Source: Limnohabitans sp. G3-2 (GTDB lineage: Bacteria; Pseudomonadota; Gammaproteobacteria; Burkholderiales; Burkholderiaceae_C). From it: a DNA stretch of 64,000 nucleotides. The translations under genes and the position numbers were made by a program. This document shows, in pieces, positions 9,501-16,802 of the stretch. The stretch lies in NCBI RefSeq assembly GCF_002778275.1, contig NZ_NESG01000002.1, positions 310,001 to 374,000 on the forward strand. The letters run 5' to 3'. A model generated the notes under the pieces. That model saw nothing but the letters and a program-made list of their open reading frames with translations. It made no database searches and had not been told where the DNA came from. The stretch's first letter is position 1; each line of letters opens with the position of its first letter.

Positions 9501-10123
9501 CAGATGCCCGCAAAACGGCTCAGGGCCAAGGCGTGCAAGCCTTGGTCCAGGATGTCTTGCACGCTGGCCGGGAAAAACACCGGCAAGCCGCAGGCCTTGA
9601 AGATGTGGTCGCTCTGGTGCGCGGCGGTGGAGCTTTTGGCCACATGGTCGTCGCCCGCCACAGCCAGCACGCCGCCCCAAGGCGTGGTGCCCGCCATGTT
9701 GGCGTGTTTGAAGACATCCGAACAACGGTCCACGCCGGGGCCTTTGCCGTACCAGATGCCGAAGACGCCATCAAACTTGTTGGTGCCGGGCGGCGCAAAG
9801 CCCAGTTGCTGGGTGCCCCACAAGGCGGTGGCGGCCAGCTCTTCGTTCACGCCGGGCTGGAAGACGATGTGCTGGGCCTTGAGGTGGTCCTTGGCTTTCC
9901 ACAGCGATTGGTCGTAACTGCCCAGCGGCGAGCCCCGGTAGCCGCTGATGAAGCCCGCGGTGTTCTTGCCCTGCAAGGCGTCGCGCTGGCGTTGCAGCAT
10001 GGGCAGCTTGACCAGGGCCTGCACGCCACTCATGAAGGCGCGGCCGACATCCAAGCTGTACTTGTCGTCCAATGTCACGGTGTCCAGGGCTTGGCGGATC
10101 GATTCGGGCAATGGGGCGTTCAT
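6587..10123 (-). CDS. indolepyruvate ferredoxin oxidoreductase family protein (fused subunits)
   Basis: 1178 residues from the ATG at 10123, preceded on its strand by AGGACAG. A longer frame starts upstream but lacks support. The N-terminal pyruvate-ferredoxin-oxidoreductase-like part is followed by a thiamine-diphosphate part with Cys-Ser-Gly-Cys-Pro-His-Asn-Thr-Ser. A ferredoxin-like segment follows with Cys-Glu-Gly-Cys-Gly-Asp-Cys and further cysteines. The C-terminal gamma-type domain has a Gly-Val-Gly-Gly-Thr-Gly-Val motif. It corresponds to the IorA and IorB subunits in one chain, as is common in Betaproteobacteria. Expected reaction: oxidative decarboxylation of aryl- or branched-chain 2-oxo acids to acyl-CoA, reducing an electron carrier. 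Whether the natural substrate is indolepyruvate is not known. Confidence 0.92.
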   Translation of the reverse strand: MNAPLPESIRQALDTVTLDDKYSLDVGRAFMSGVQALVKLPMLQRQRDALQGKNTAGFISGYRGSPLGSYDQSLWKAKDHLKAQHIVFQPGVNEELAATALWGTQQLGFAPPGTNKFDGVFGIWYGKGPGVDRCSDVFKHANMAGTTPWGGVLAVAGDDHVAKSSTAAHQSDHIFKACGLPVFFPASVQDILDQGLHALALSRFAGIWSGMKTIQEIVESSATAHIDPERVQIVLPDFVMPPGGVHIRWPDTALEQEARLFDYKWYAALAYIRANKLNHNVIQGPNDRFGLIASGKAYNDTRQALLDLGLDDTTCQRLGIRVHKVGVVWPLEAQTTREFATGLREILVVEEKRQVIEYQLKEELYNWRDDVRPKILGKFDEAEGDTSGGEWSIPNPSERTLLRANADLTPALIARAVAKRLKKMGVDADTTARIDAHLALLDAKEKSLQTLTLGAAADRTPWFCSGCPHNTSTKVPEGSRAMAGIGCHFMSIWMDRSTVGFTQMGGEGVPWTGQQPFSTDQHMFANIGDGTYFHSGLLAVRQSVASGVNITYKILYNDAVAMTGGQPVGERSEGHSVVQIAMSMKAEGAQRIVVVTDEPEKYDGVSLAEGVRVFHRDELDSIQREMREIKGTTVIIYDQTCATEKRRRRKRGTMVDPAVRVMINEEVCEGCGDCGVQSNCLSVEPLETPLGRKRTINQSTCNKDTSCLKGFCPSFVTVEGGTFKKKATASTTQINPAHLGALPEPTLPAIHQPWGMVVAGVGGTGVITIGQLLGMAAHMEGKGIVTQDSAGLAQKGGATWSHILLANTQEEIRTTRVSMAAADLIIGCDPIVSASKETTLRMRAGRTHVALNSNSTPTAAFVKNGNWQNPAEQCVAEITAQVGAEGVGTFDADALAKQLMGDTIYVNPMILGYAWQKGWVPLHRESLVRAIELNDVQVKNNLAAFEWGRHAAHQLDALMKHMQPAQVIQFKKRESLEDLIADRMARLTDYQDSTYAQLYQSIVARVQATEAPLGKTQLSDTVARQLYRLMAYKDEYEVARLHTQTGFMERIQNSFEGDFKVHYHLAPPLWAKHNKQGELVKRKFGPIMLTGFKILAQLKGLRGTKLDYFGKTEERQTERALIREYVQHIDGVLNNLTADSHDHALRVARVPENIKGFGHVKERNIRAARTLWASLSAP

Positions 10124-10451
10124 GGTCTGTCCTGCGTCGAAATGTGTGGGCACAGTGTAGGGCGGGCGGGATGGGCCGTGCTTGCTTTTGGAGACAGGAT
10201 TTGCCCTAGGTTCAAGCAGCGTGTTGTGCCTGAAGCCCGTGAGAAACGGCCGAAATGAATGCATACAAAACCATTCAAAAATACCCGGGATGGGTTCAAC
10301 ACGCGTGTGGCTCAGACAAGCTCAGGCGTTCTACAGAGTGGGCAGGTTCACCCCCTGCCTGTAAAATAAGCAGATTCAGCCGACCCCGTGGCAGGGCGGC
10401 CCATGGCGCCGTTGGTGCCTCTTTTTGGCCTTCATTCAAGGCGGACTTCTC
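10124..10451. other. intergenic region between divergent ior and mnmG
   Basis: 328 bases without a gene. It must hold the promoters of both divergent genes. A short inverted repeat GGCAGG/CCTGCC at ~10349-10367 followed by TGTAAAAT is visible upstream of mnmG, but no convincing -35/-10 pair could be assigned. No RNA gene or repeat was recognised. Confidence 0.4.
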
Positions 10452-12422
10452 ATGCTTTACCCTCAAGAATTCGATGTGATCGTGGTTGGTGGCGGCCATG
10501 CCGGAACCGAAGCTGCGCTCGCGTCTGCCCGCATGGGCTGCAAAACCCTTTTGCTCAGCCACAACATTGAGACGCTGGGGCAGATGAGCTGCAACCCCAG
10601 CATCGGGGGCATTGGCAAGGGGCATTTGGTCAAAGAGGTGGATGCGCTGGGCGGCGCCATGGCGCTGGCCACCGACGAGGGCGGCATCCAGTTTCGCATC
10701 CTCAACAGCTCCAAAGGCCCGGCCGTACGGGCCACCCGCGCCCAGGCCGACCGCATTTTGTACAAAGCCGCCATCCGCCGCATGCTGGAGAACCAGCCCA
10801 ACTTGTGGCTGTTTCAGCAGGCCGTGGACGACCTGATGGTGGAGGGCGATCGCGTGGTGGGTGCCGTGACGCAGGTGGGCATCCGTTTCCGCTCGCGCAC
10901 CGTGGTGCTGACGGCCGGCACTTTCCTGGACGGCAAGATCCATGTGGGTTTGCAGAACTACGCAGCAGGCCGGGCGGGCGATCCGCCAGCCGTCAGTTTG
11001 TCGGCACGCCTCAAGGAGCTCAAGCTGCCGCAAGGGCGCCTGAAGACCGGCACGCCGCCGCGTTTGGACGGCCGCACGATTGACTTTTCCAAGTGCGCCG
11101 AGCAACCCGGTGACGGCGTGCCCGGCGGCATGAACCCCGAGGGCGGCGTGCCGGTGTTCAGCTTCATGGGCAATGCGGCCATGCACCCGCAGCAGGTGCC
11201 GTGCTGGATCACCCACACCAACGAGCGCACGCACGAGATCATCCGCTCGGGCTTCGACCGCAGCCCCATGTTCACCGGCAAGATCGAGGGCGTGGGCCCA
11301 CGTTACTGCCCGAGTGTGGAAGACAAGATCAACCGTTTTGCCGACAAAGACAGCCACCAGATTTTCCTGGAGCCTGAAGGCCTGACGACGAACGAGTACT
11401 ACCCCAACGGCATCTCGACCAGCTTGCCGTTCGACATCCAGTACGCGCTGGTGCGCTCGATGAAGGGCCTGGAAAACTGCCACATCCTGCGCCCTGGCTA
11501 TGCGATTGAATACGACTACTTTGACCCGCGGGCGCTGAAGAACAGTTTCGAGACACGCCAAATCAACGGCCTGTTCTTTGCCGGGCAGATCAATGGCACC
11601 ACCGGTTACGAAGAAGCCGCGGCGCAAGGCTTGTTTGCGGGCATCAACGCCGCGCTGCAATGCCGAGGCGATGCCGCCTGGACGCCTGCGCGCGACCAAG
11701 CTTATCTGGGTGTGTTGGTGGACGACTTGGTCACACAAGGCGTGACAGAACCCTACCGCATGTTCACCAGCCGCGCCGAGTTCCGTCTTCAACTGCGGGA
11801 AGACAACGCCGACGCCCGATTGACCGAAGTGGGGCGACACATGGGCTTGGTGGACGATGCCCGCTGGGATGCATTCAGCCGCAAACGCGATGCGGTTTCA
11901 CGTGAAACAGAGCGCTTGAAATCAACCTGGGTGAACCCACGCAACTTACCCGCCGAAGAATCGGCGCGCGTTTTGGGCAAGGCCATTGATCACGAACACA
12001 ACCTGTTTGATTTGTTGCGAAGACCGAATGTGGGCTACCCGGCCCTGATGACGCTTGACGGCGGGCGCATGGCCAGCGCCGATGTTTCACGTGAAACCTT
12101 GGGCGACTTGAGTCCGTCGGTGATCGAGCAGGTGGAGATTGCCGCTAAGTACTCCGGTTACATCGACCGTCAAAAGGGCGAGGTAGAGCGCGCCGCGTTT
12201 TACGAGCACCTGCGTTTGCCCGAAGGCCTGGACTACATGCAGGTATCGGCCTTGTCGATGGAGGCGCGCCAAAAACTGGCCAAACACCGGCCAGAAACTT
12301 TGGGCCAGGCCTCGCGCATTTCGGGCATCACGCCCGCCAGCGTGTCCTTGTTGTTGATTCACCTGAAGAAGGGTGGGTTCAAGGGTTTTATGCAAGCGGC
12401 CGAGGAAGGCGTGCAGGCATGA
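10452..12422 (+). CDS. mnmG: tRNA uridine-5-carboxymethylaminomethyl modification enzyme MnmG (GidA)
   Basis: 656 residues from the ATG at 10452. The FAD-binding Val-Gly-Gly-Gly-His-Ala-Gly-Thr-Glu lies at the N-terminus and [11 protein letters not shown] just after. With MnmE it adds the carboxymethylaminomethyl group to wobble uridine 34 of certain tRNAs. The C-terminal helical domain is complete. The stop overlaps the rsmG start (ATGA). Two parS sites lie inside the coding sequence. Confidence 0.98.
   Translation: MLYPQEFDVIVVGGGHAGTEAALASARMGCKTLLLSHNIETLGQMSCNPSIGGIGKGHLVKEVDALGGAMALATDEGGIQFRILNSSKGPAVRATRAQADRILYKAAIRRMLENQPNLWLFQQAVDDLMVEGDRVVGAVTQVGIRFRSRTVVLTAGTFLDGKIHVGLQNYAAGRAGDPPAVSLSARLKELKLPQGRLKTGTPPRLDGRTIDFSKCAEQPGDGVPGGMNPEGGVPVFSFMGNAAMHPQQVPCWITHTNERTHEIIRSGFDRSPMFTGKIEGVGPRYCPSVEDKINRFADKDSHQIFLEPEGLTTNEYYPNGISTSLPFDIQYALVRSMKGLENCHILRPGYAIEYDYFDPRALKNSFETRQINGLFFAGQINGTTGYEEAAAQGLFAGINAALQCRGDAAWTPARDQAYLGVLVDDLVTQGVTEPYRMFTSRAEFRLQLREDNADARLTEVGRHMGLVDDARWDAFSRKRDAVSRETERLKSTWVNPRNLPAEESARVLGKAIDHEHNLFDLLRRPNVGYPALMTLDGGRMASADVSRETLGDLSPSVIEQVEIAAKYSGYIDRQKGEVERAAFYEHLRLPEGLDYMQVSALSMEARQKLAKHRPETLGQASRISGITPASVSLLLIHLKKGGFKGFMQAAEEGVQA
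11894..11909. promoter_or_regulatory. parS: parS centromere site (1 of 4)
   Basis: GGTTTCACGTGAAACA matches 15 of 16 bases of the conserved parS palindrome TGTTTCACGTGAAACA. It lies inside mnmG, near a parAB operon. Confidence 0.9.
12083..12098. promoter_or_regulatory. parS: parS centromere site (2 of 4)
   Basis: TGTTTCACGTGAAACC matches 15 of 16 bases of the parS consensus, inside mnmG, 189 bases after the first site. Confidence 0.9.
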
Positions 12423-13066
12423 GTGCCAACCTGGAAGCTGGCTTGCGCTCAGGTGCGCAAGCCTTGGGATTGAGCCTCTCGGAGGGTCAAATCCAGCATT
12501 TGCTGGCTTACGTTGCACTCATCCAAAAATGGAACAAGGTCTATAACCTCACGGCGCTGCGCGATCCGGCGGACATGCTCACGCACCACCTGTTGGACAG
12601 CTTGACCGCCATCGCCCCTTTGCGCCGACACACGCAAGGCCAGTCCATCCAGGTGCTGGATGTGGGCTCGGGCGGTGGTTTGCCCGGGGTGGTGTTGGCC
12701 ATTTGCATGCCCGAGTTGCAGGTCAGTTGTGTGGACACGGTGGCCAAAAAAGCCGCGTTTGTGCAACAGGTGGCCGTGAGTTTGAAGCTGCCCAACTTGC
12801 GGGGCCTACATGCGCGGGTGGAGTCTTTGACGGAGCCCTATCCCGTGATCTGCTCCAGGGCCTTTGCGTCCTTGCCGGACTTTGTGACCTGGTCACGTTC
12901 GGCCCTGGCCGAGGGCGGTGTCTGGATGGCCATGAAAGGCAAGCACCCGCAAGACGAAATCGAGGCTTTGCCCGGCGACGTGGAGGTGTTTCACGTGGAA
13001 CCTTTGACCGTGCCCGGTTTGGATGTCGAGCGCTGCATGGTTTGGATGCGCCCTCAAAACGACTGA
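12419..13066 (+). CDS. rsmG: 16S rRNA (guanine527-N7)-methyltransferase RsmG (GidB)
   Basis: 215 residues. The SAM-binding motif [11 protein letters not shown] lies at ~80-90, and the family's Lys-Trp-Asn-Lys-Val-Tyr-Asn-Leu-Thr segment at ~37-45. It methylates G527 of 16S rRNA. It overlaps mnmG by four bases, the usual gidAB arrangement. A third parS site is inside its 3' end and a fourth just after it. Confidence 0.97.
   Translation: MSANLEAGLRSGAQALGLSLSEGQIQHLLAYVALIQKWNKVYNLTALRDPADMLTHHLLDSLTAIAPLRRHTQGQSIQVLDVGSGGGLPGVVLAICMPELQVSCVDTVAKKAAFVQQVAVSLKLPNLRGLHARVESLTEPYPVICSRAFASLPDFVTWSRSALAEGGVWMAMKGKHPQDEIEALPGDVEVFHVEPLTVPGLDVERCMVWMRPQND
12987..13002. promoter_or_regulatory. parS: parS-like site (3 of 4)
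   Basis: TGTTTCACGTGGAACC matches 14 of 16 bases of the parS consensus, with the CACGTG core intact. It is within the 3' end of rsmG. Confidence 0.75.
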
Positions 13067-13074
13067 AGCGCTGT

Positions 13075-13090
13075 TGTTTCACGTGAAACA
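13075..13090. promoter_or_regulatory. parS: parS centromere site (4 of 4, perfect)
   Basis: TGTTTCACGTGAAACA is a perfect 16-base match to the parS consensus. It lies between rsmG and the first LysE gene. Confidence 0.96.
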
Positions 13091-13166
13091 CACGCCACGC
13101 ATGCATTGAAAGAGCTTGGGCCGGAGCGCATCACTTACACTCGCCCATCCCCTTGAAAGTACATGC

Positions 13167-13781
13167 ATGTTTGGTATTTCGGATTACGGCGCATTTTCTG
13201 CGGCCTTTGTCCTGTTGTTGTTCTTGCCCGGTCCAGGCAATTTGGCCTTGATCAGCTCGGCCAGCAAGGGTGGTTTGCCCGGTGGGCTGGCTTCGGTGTT
13301 CGGTCTGTTGGTGGGCGATCAGGTCTTGTTGTGGCTGACGGTGGCCGGTTTGGCGGCGGTTCTCACGGCTTTGCCGCCTGTGTTTTTGGCCTTGCAATGG
13401 GCGGGCGCGGCGTACTTGGCGTGGTTGGGTTTCAAAATGCTCACCGCACAAGCTGGCGAAGGCCCCAGCATCCACATCACGCCCGGGCACTACTTTCGCG
13501 AAACCTTGTTCATCACCTTGCTCAACCCCAAGGCGATCCTGTTTTACTTGGCCTTTTTCCCCCAGTTCATTGACCCGGTCAAGCACCAAGGCTGGATCAC
13601 CTTTGCCGCGATGGCCTCGACCATTTTTGTCTTGGGCTTTGTGTATTGTTTCGGGGTGGTGCTGGTGACGCATGCCATGGCCGAACGGATTCGTGCCCAC
13701 CCCAAGTTCTCGGGTTTTTTGCAAAAAATAGCAGGTGTGTGTTTGATGGCCTTTGCGCTGAAGATGGTTTTCACCAAATAA
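13167..13781 (+). CDS. LysE/RhtB family exporter (copy 1)
   Basis: 204 residues from the ATG at 13167; an upstream in-frame codon gives an unlikely hydrophilic extension. About six transmembrane helices and the N-terminal Pro-Gly-Pro-Gly-Asn-Leu-Ala-Leu-Ile-Ser-Ser-x-Ser-Lys-Gly-Gly motif place it in the LysE/RhtB amino-acid exporter family. An Asn-Pro-Lys-Ala-Ile-Leu-Phe-Tyr segment lies in the second half. The substrate (threonine, homoserine lactone or another amino acid) cannot be told. It is followed 36 bases later by a paralogue, a tandem duplication. Confidence 0.9.
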   Translation: MFGISDYGAFSAAFVLLLFLPGPGNLALISSASKGGLPGGLASVFGLLVGDQVLLWLTVAGLAAVLTALPPVFLALQWAGAAYLAWLGFKMLTAQAGEGPSIHITPGHYFRETLFITLLNPKAILFYLAFFPQFIDPVKHQGWITFAAMASTIFVLGFVYCFGVVLVTHAMAERIRAHPKFSGFLQKIAGVCLMAFALKMVFTK

Positions 13782-13817
13782 TGGCCGAAGTGTCCGTGTG
13801 CTTTTTGAAGGTTTCCC

Positions 13818-14435
13818 ATGTTTTTTGGCATCTCTGACTACAGTGCTTTTGTCGCCGCCATCGTGTTGTTTTTGGCCATTCCTGGGCCAGGTAATTTGGC
13901 ACTCATCACGTCCACCAGCAAAGGCGGTGTGCCCGGCGGTTTGATGGCCACCTTGGGGGTCATCGCCGGCGATCAGGTCCTCATGTGGTTGGCCGTGGCT
14001 GGCGTGGCGACGGTGCTGGCCACTTACCCTGCTGCGTTTGCGGCCATTCAGTGGCTGGGCGCCGCGTACCTGGCCTGGTTGGGCTTCAAAATGCTGATGG
14101 CCAAACCCGGTGACGCGCCCGTTTTGAACATCCGGCCCCGGCAGTTTTTTCAGCAAGCGCTGGCCATCACCTTGCTCAACCCCAAAGCGATCGTTTTTTA
14201 CATGGCGTTCTTTCCCTTGTTTGTGGACCCCCAAACCCATTTGGGTTGGGTCAGCTTTGGCGTCATGGCGGCCACGATTGCGGCTCTGACTTTTTTATAT
14301 GGCCTGGGCATGACACTGCTGACGCACCATTTGGCCGAACGCATGCGTGCCAACCCCGTGGTGGGCCGCGTGCTGGAGAAAGTGGCGGGCTTTTTCTTGG
14401 TGGGTTTTGGCCTCAAACTGGCCTTGTCCAAATAG
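13818..14435 (+). CDS. LysE/RhtB family exporter (copy 2)
   Basis: 205 residues, clearly paralogous to the gene just upstream: the same Phe-Gly-Ile-Ser-Asp-Tyr start, the Gly-Pro-Gly-Asn-Leu-Ala-Leu-Ile motif, the Gly-Asp-Gln-Val-Leu-x-Trp-Leu segment and Asn-Pro-Lys-Ala-Ile. Six predicted membrane helices; inner-membrane amino-acid efflux is the family role. The pair separates rsmG from parA, which are adjacent in many other bacteria. Confidence 0.9.
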   Translation: MFFGISDYSAFVAAIVLFLAIPGPGNLALITSTSKGGVPGGLMATLGVIAGDQVLMWLAVAGVATVLATYPAAFAAIQWLGAAYLAWLGFKMLMAKPGDAPVLNIRPRQFFQQALAITLLNPKAIVFYMAFFPLFVDPQTHLGWVSFGVMAATIAALTFLYGLGMTLLTHHLAERMRANPVVGRVLEKVAGFFLVGFGLKLALSK

Positions 14436-14490
14436 AGCGAACGCCGCCACCCCCGACTGTTGTACGAATTGATTAACCTGAGCGCAATTT

Positions 14491-15261
14491 ATGGCCACCA
14501 TTTTCTGCATTGCCAACCAAAAAGGGGGGGTGGGTAAAACCACCACCACCGTCAATCTGGCCGCTGGTTTGGCCAAAGTCGGGCAGCGCGTGCTCTTGGT
14601 CGATTTGGACCCACAAGGCAACGCCACCATGGGCTCGGGCATCGACAAACGCACCGTTGAGCTGAACGTGTACGACGTGTTGTTGGAGTCCGCCACCATC
14701 GCCGAAGCCGTGGTCAAAGCTGACAAGTGTGGTTACGACGTGGTCAGCGCCAACCGCGAACTGGCCGGGGCCGAAGTGGAGTTGGTGCAACTGGAGCACC
14801 GCGACCAGCGTCTGAAAAATGCCTTGAAGGTGGTCGACGCGGATTACGACTTTGTGCTGATCGATTGCCCACCCTCGCTGTCCATGCTCACGCTCAATGG
14901 CCTGTGTTCCGCCCACGGCGTGATCGTGCCCATGCAGTGCGAGTACTTTGCGCTCGAAGGCCTCACGGACTTGGTCAACACCATCAAACAGGTGCATGCC
15001 AACCTGAACAAGGACCTCAAAATCATCGGTTTGTTGCGCGTCATGTTCGACCCGCGCATCACCTTGCAAATGCAAGTGAGCGACCAACTCAAGGCCCACT
15101 TTGGCGACAAGGTGTTCGACACCGTGATCCCGCGCAATGTGCGCCTGGCCGAAGCGCCCAGTTACGGTTTGCCGGGCGTGGTGTTTGATGCCTCGGCCAA
15201 GGGCAGCCAAGCCTATGTGGCGTTTGCCCGCGAGCTGGTGCAACGTGCACCCACGCTCTGA
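14491..15261 (+). CDS. parA: chromosome partitioning ATPase ParA
   Basis: 256 residues, typical of chromosomal ParA/Soj. The deviant Walker A motif Lys-Gly-Gly-Val-Gly-Lys-Thr-Thr lies at ~11-18, then Asp-Leu-Asp-Pro-Gln-Gly-Asn, and Asp-Cys-Pro-Pro-Ser at ~130. It binds DNA non-specifically when ATP-bound and moves ParB-parS complexes. It has no N-terminal DNA-binding extension, consistent with a chromosomal rather than plasmid type. Four parS sites lie just upstream. Confidence 0.97.
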   Translation: MATIFCIANQKGGVGKTTTTVNLAAGLAKVGQRVLLVDLDPQGNATMGSGIDKRTVELNVYDVLLESATIAEAVVKADKCGYDVVSANRELAGAEVELVQLEHRDQRLKNALKVVDADYDFVLIDCPPSLSMLTLNGLCSAHGVIVPMQCEYFALEGLTDLVNTIKQVHANLNKDLKIIGLLRVMFDPRITLQMQVSDQLKAHFGDKVFDTVIPRNVRLAEAPSYGLPGVVFDASAKGSQAYVAFARELVQRAPTL

Positions 15262-15282
15262 GCTTTGGCCCTTTTTTGAGTC

Positions 15283-15870
15283 ATGACGGTTGCCTCCCAC
15301 ACCACCACGGCCAAGCCAGGCGACTTGGCTCAGCCCGCGCCCACGGTCTTGATCTTGCCCGGTTGGCAGGGCAGCGGCCCAGGCCACTGGCAGGTGCATT
15401 GGGCCCGCATGCCGGGCTGCACCCTGGTGGAGCAAAACGACTGGCAGCACCCCTTGCGCGGTGACTGGCTGGCGCGCTTGGACGAAACCGTGATCGACGC
15501 CCCGGGCCCGGTGGTGTTGGTGGCGCACAGTTTGGGCTGCATATTGGTCTCGGCGTGGGCGGGCGTTTCTCGGCACACGGCCCGTGTGCGTGGCGCATTG
15601 TTGGTGGCACCCGGCGACACCGAAGCCCCCGGTTTGAAAGAGCGCCTGCCGGGCTGGTCACCGATCGCCCGCCAGGCACTTCCGTTTCCCAGCGTTTTGG
15701 TGGGCAGCCAAAACGACCCGTATTGCAGCGCAGCACGGGCCCAGGCTTTCGCCCGTGACTGGGGCGCCCGATGGGTGGACCTGGGCGCGGCCGGGCACAT
15801 CAACGCCGACTCTTCTTTGGGCGAATGGCCACAAGGCCAGGCGCTTTTACAAACACTTTTGAAGGATTGA
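15283..15870 (+). CDS. RBBP9/YdeN-type alpha/beta hydrolase
   Basis: 195 residues. The family pattern is visible: an N-terminal Leu-Pro-Gly-Trp-Gln-Gly-Ser-Gly-Pro-Gly-His-Trp, a nucleophile elbow Ala-His-Ser-Leu-Gly-Cys at ~90, and a C-terminal catalytic histidine in Ala-Ala-Gly-His-Ile-Asn. RBBP9-type proteins are small cytoplasmic serine hydrolases with poorly known substrates. It sits between parA and parB, 21 bases after the first and two bases before the second, so all three are probably one transcript. A partitioning role is not established. Confidence 0.88.
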   Translation: MTVASHTTTAKPGDLAQPAPTVLILPGWQGSGPGHWQVHWARMPGCTLVEQNDWQHPLRGDWLARLDETVIDAPGPVVLVAHSLGCILVSAWAGVSRHTARVRGALLVAPGDTEAPGLKERLPGWSPIARQALPFPSVLVGSQNDPYCSAARAQAFARDWGARWVDLGAAGHINADSSLGEWPQGQALLQTLLKD

Positions 15871-15872
15871 CC

Positions 15873-16790
15873 ATGGTCACCAAAAAACCCAAGGGCCTTG
15901 GCCGCGGACTGGAAGCTCTGCTGGGCCCCAAAGTGCAAGAGGCACCTGCCGCCGACATGACGGCCGAAACAGGGGTGTCCACCCAGCTCAAACTCGACCA
16001 GATGGTGCCCGGCGTGTACCAGCCGCGCACCCGCATGGACGAGGGCGCTTTGTACGAGTTGGCCGAGTCCATCAAAGCCCAAGGCATCATGCAGCCGATT
16101 TTGGTGCGCCAATTGAGCGAAGGCGAGAACGCGGGCAAATACGAGATCATTGCGGGCGAGCGGCGTTTCAGGGCCAGCAAGTTGGCGGGCCTGGAGGCTG
16201 TGCCGGTGTTGGTGCGCGATGTGCCCAACGAGGCTGCGGCGGCCATGGCCCTGATCGAGAACATCCAGCGCGAAGACCTCAACCCGCTCGAGGAGGCCCA
16301 GGGCCTGCAACGCCTCATCAAAGAGTTTGGGCTCACTCACGAAACGGCAGCCCAAGCGGTGGGCCGCTCGCGCAGCGCGGCCAGCAACCTGCTGCGCTTG
16401 CTCAATCTGGCCGATCCGGTGCAAAGCATGCTCATGGCCGGGGACCTGGACATGGGCCACGCCCGCGCTTTGTTGTCGCTCGACAAGGCGGCGCAAATCA
16501 CGGCGGCGAACCAGATTGCGGCCAAAAAGTTGTCGGTGCGCGAAGCGGAAAGCCTGGCCAAAAAGCTGGGTGCCGAGTTCAACCTGGTCACCCAAAAGCC
16601 CAAGAAAGAAAAGTCACGCGATGTGCGCCGTGTGGAAGAGGAGCTGTCGGATTTGTTGATGGCGCAGGTCGAGGTGCGCGTCAAAAAGCGCGTCAAGCGC
16701 TTGGGCAAGCTCGAAGAGATGGGCGAGCTGAGCATCCAGTTTGGTTCGCTCGACGAGCTCAATGGTTTGATCGACAAACTGCGCGGCTAA
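15873..16790 (+). CDS. parB: chromosome partitioning protein ParB
   Basis: 305 residues from the ATG at 15873. It begins with the classic Lys-Gly-Leu-Gly-Arg-Gly-Leu-Glu-Ala-Leu-Leu. The CTPase/ParB-N domain contains Gly-Glu-Arg-Arg-Phe-Arg-Ala and Glu-Asn-Ile-Gln-Arg-Glu-Asp-Leu-Asn-Pro. A helix-turn-helix follows with Ala-Val-Gly-Arg-Ser-Arg-Ser-Ala-Ala-Ser-Asn-Leu-Leu-Arg. A C-terminal dimerisation domain ends the protein. It binds the parS sites at 11894-13090, spreads as a CTP-dependent clamp and directs origin segregation with ParA. Confidence 0.97.
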   Translation: MVTKKPKGLGRGLEALLGPKVQEAPAADMTAETGVSTQLKLDQMVPGVYQPRTRMDEGALYELAESIKAQGIMQPILVRQLSEGENAGKYEIIAGERRFRASKLAGLEAVPVLVRDVPNEAAAAMALIENIQREDLNPLEEAQGLQRLIKEFGLTHETAAQAVGRSRSAASNLLRLLNLADPVQSMLMAGDLDMGHARALLSLDKAAQITAANQIAAKKLSVREAESLAKKLGAEFNLVTQKPKKEKSRDVRRVEEELSDLLMAQVEVRVKKRVKRLGKLEEMGELSIQFGSLDELNGLIDKLRG

Positions 16791-16802
16791 GGGCCAGGTG
16801 CC

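Noticed and set aside
6740-10258. Several long plus-strand frames opposite the indolepyruvate oxidoreductase
   Set aside because: No conserved motifs; the minus-strand protein is complete and conserved over its whole length.
10124-10264. A 47-residue N-terminal extension of the indolepyruvate oxidoreductase
   Set aside because: The extension does not resemble the family, and the internal ATG at 10123 has a good ribosome-binding site.
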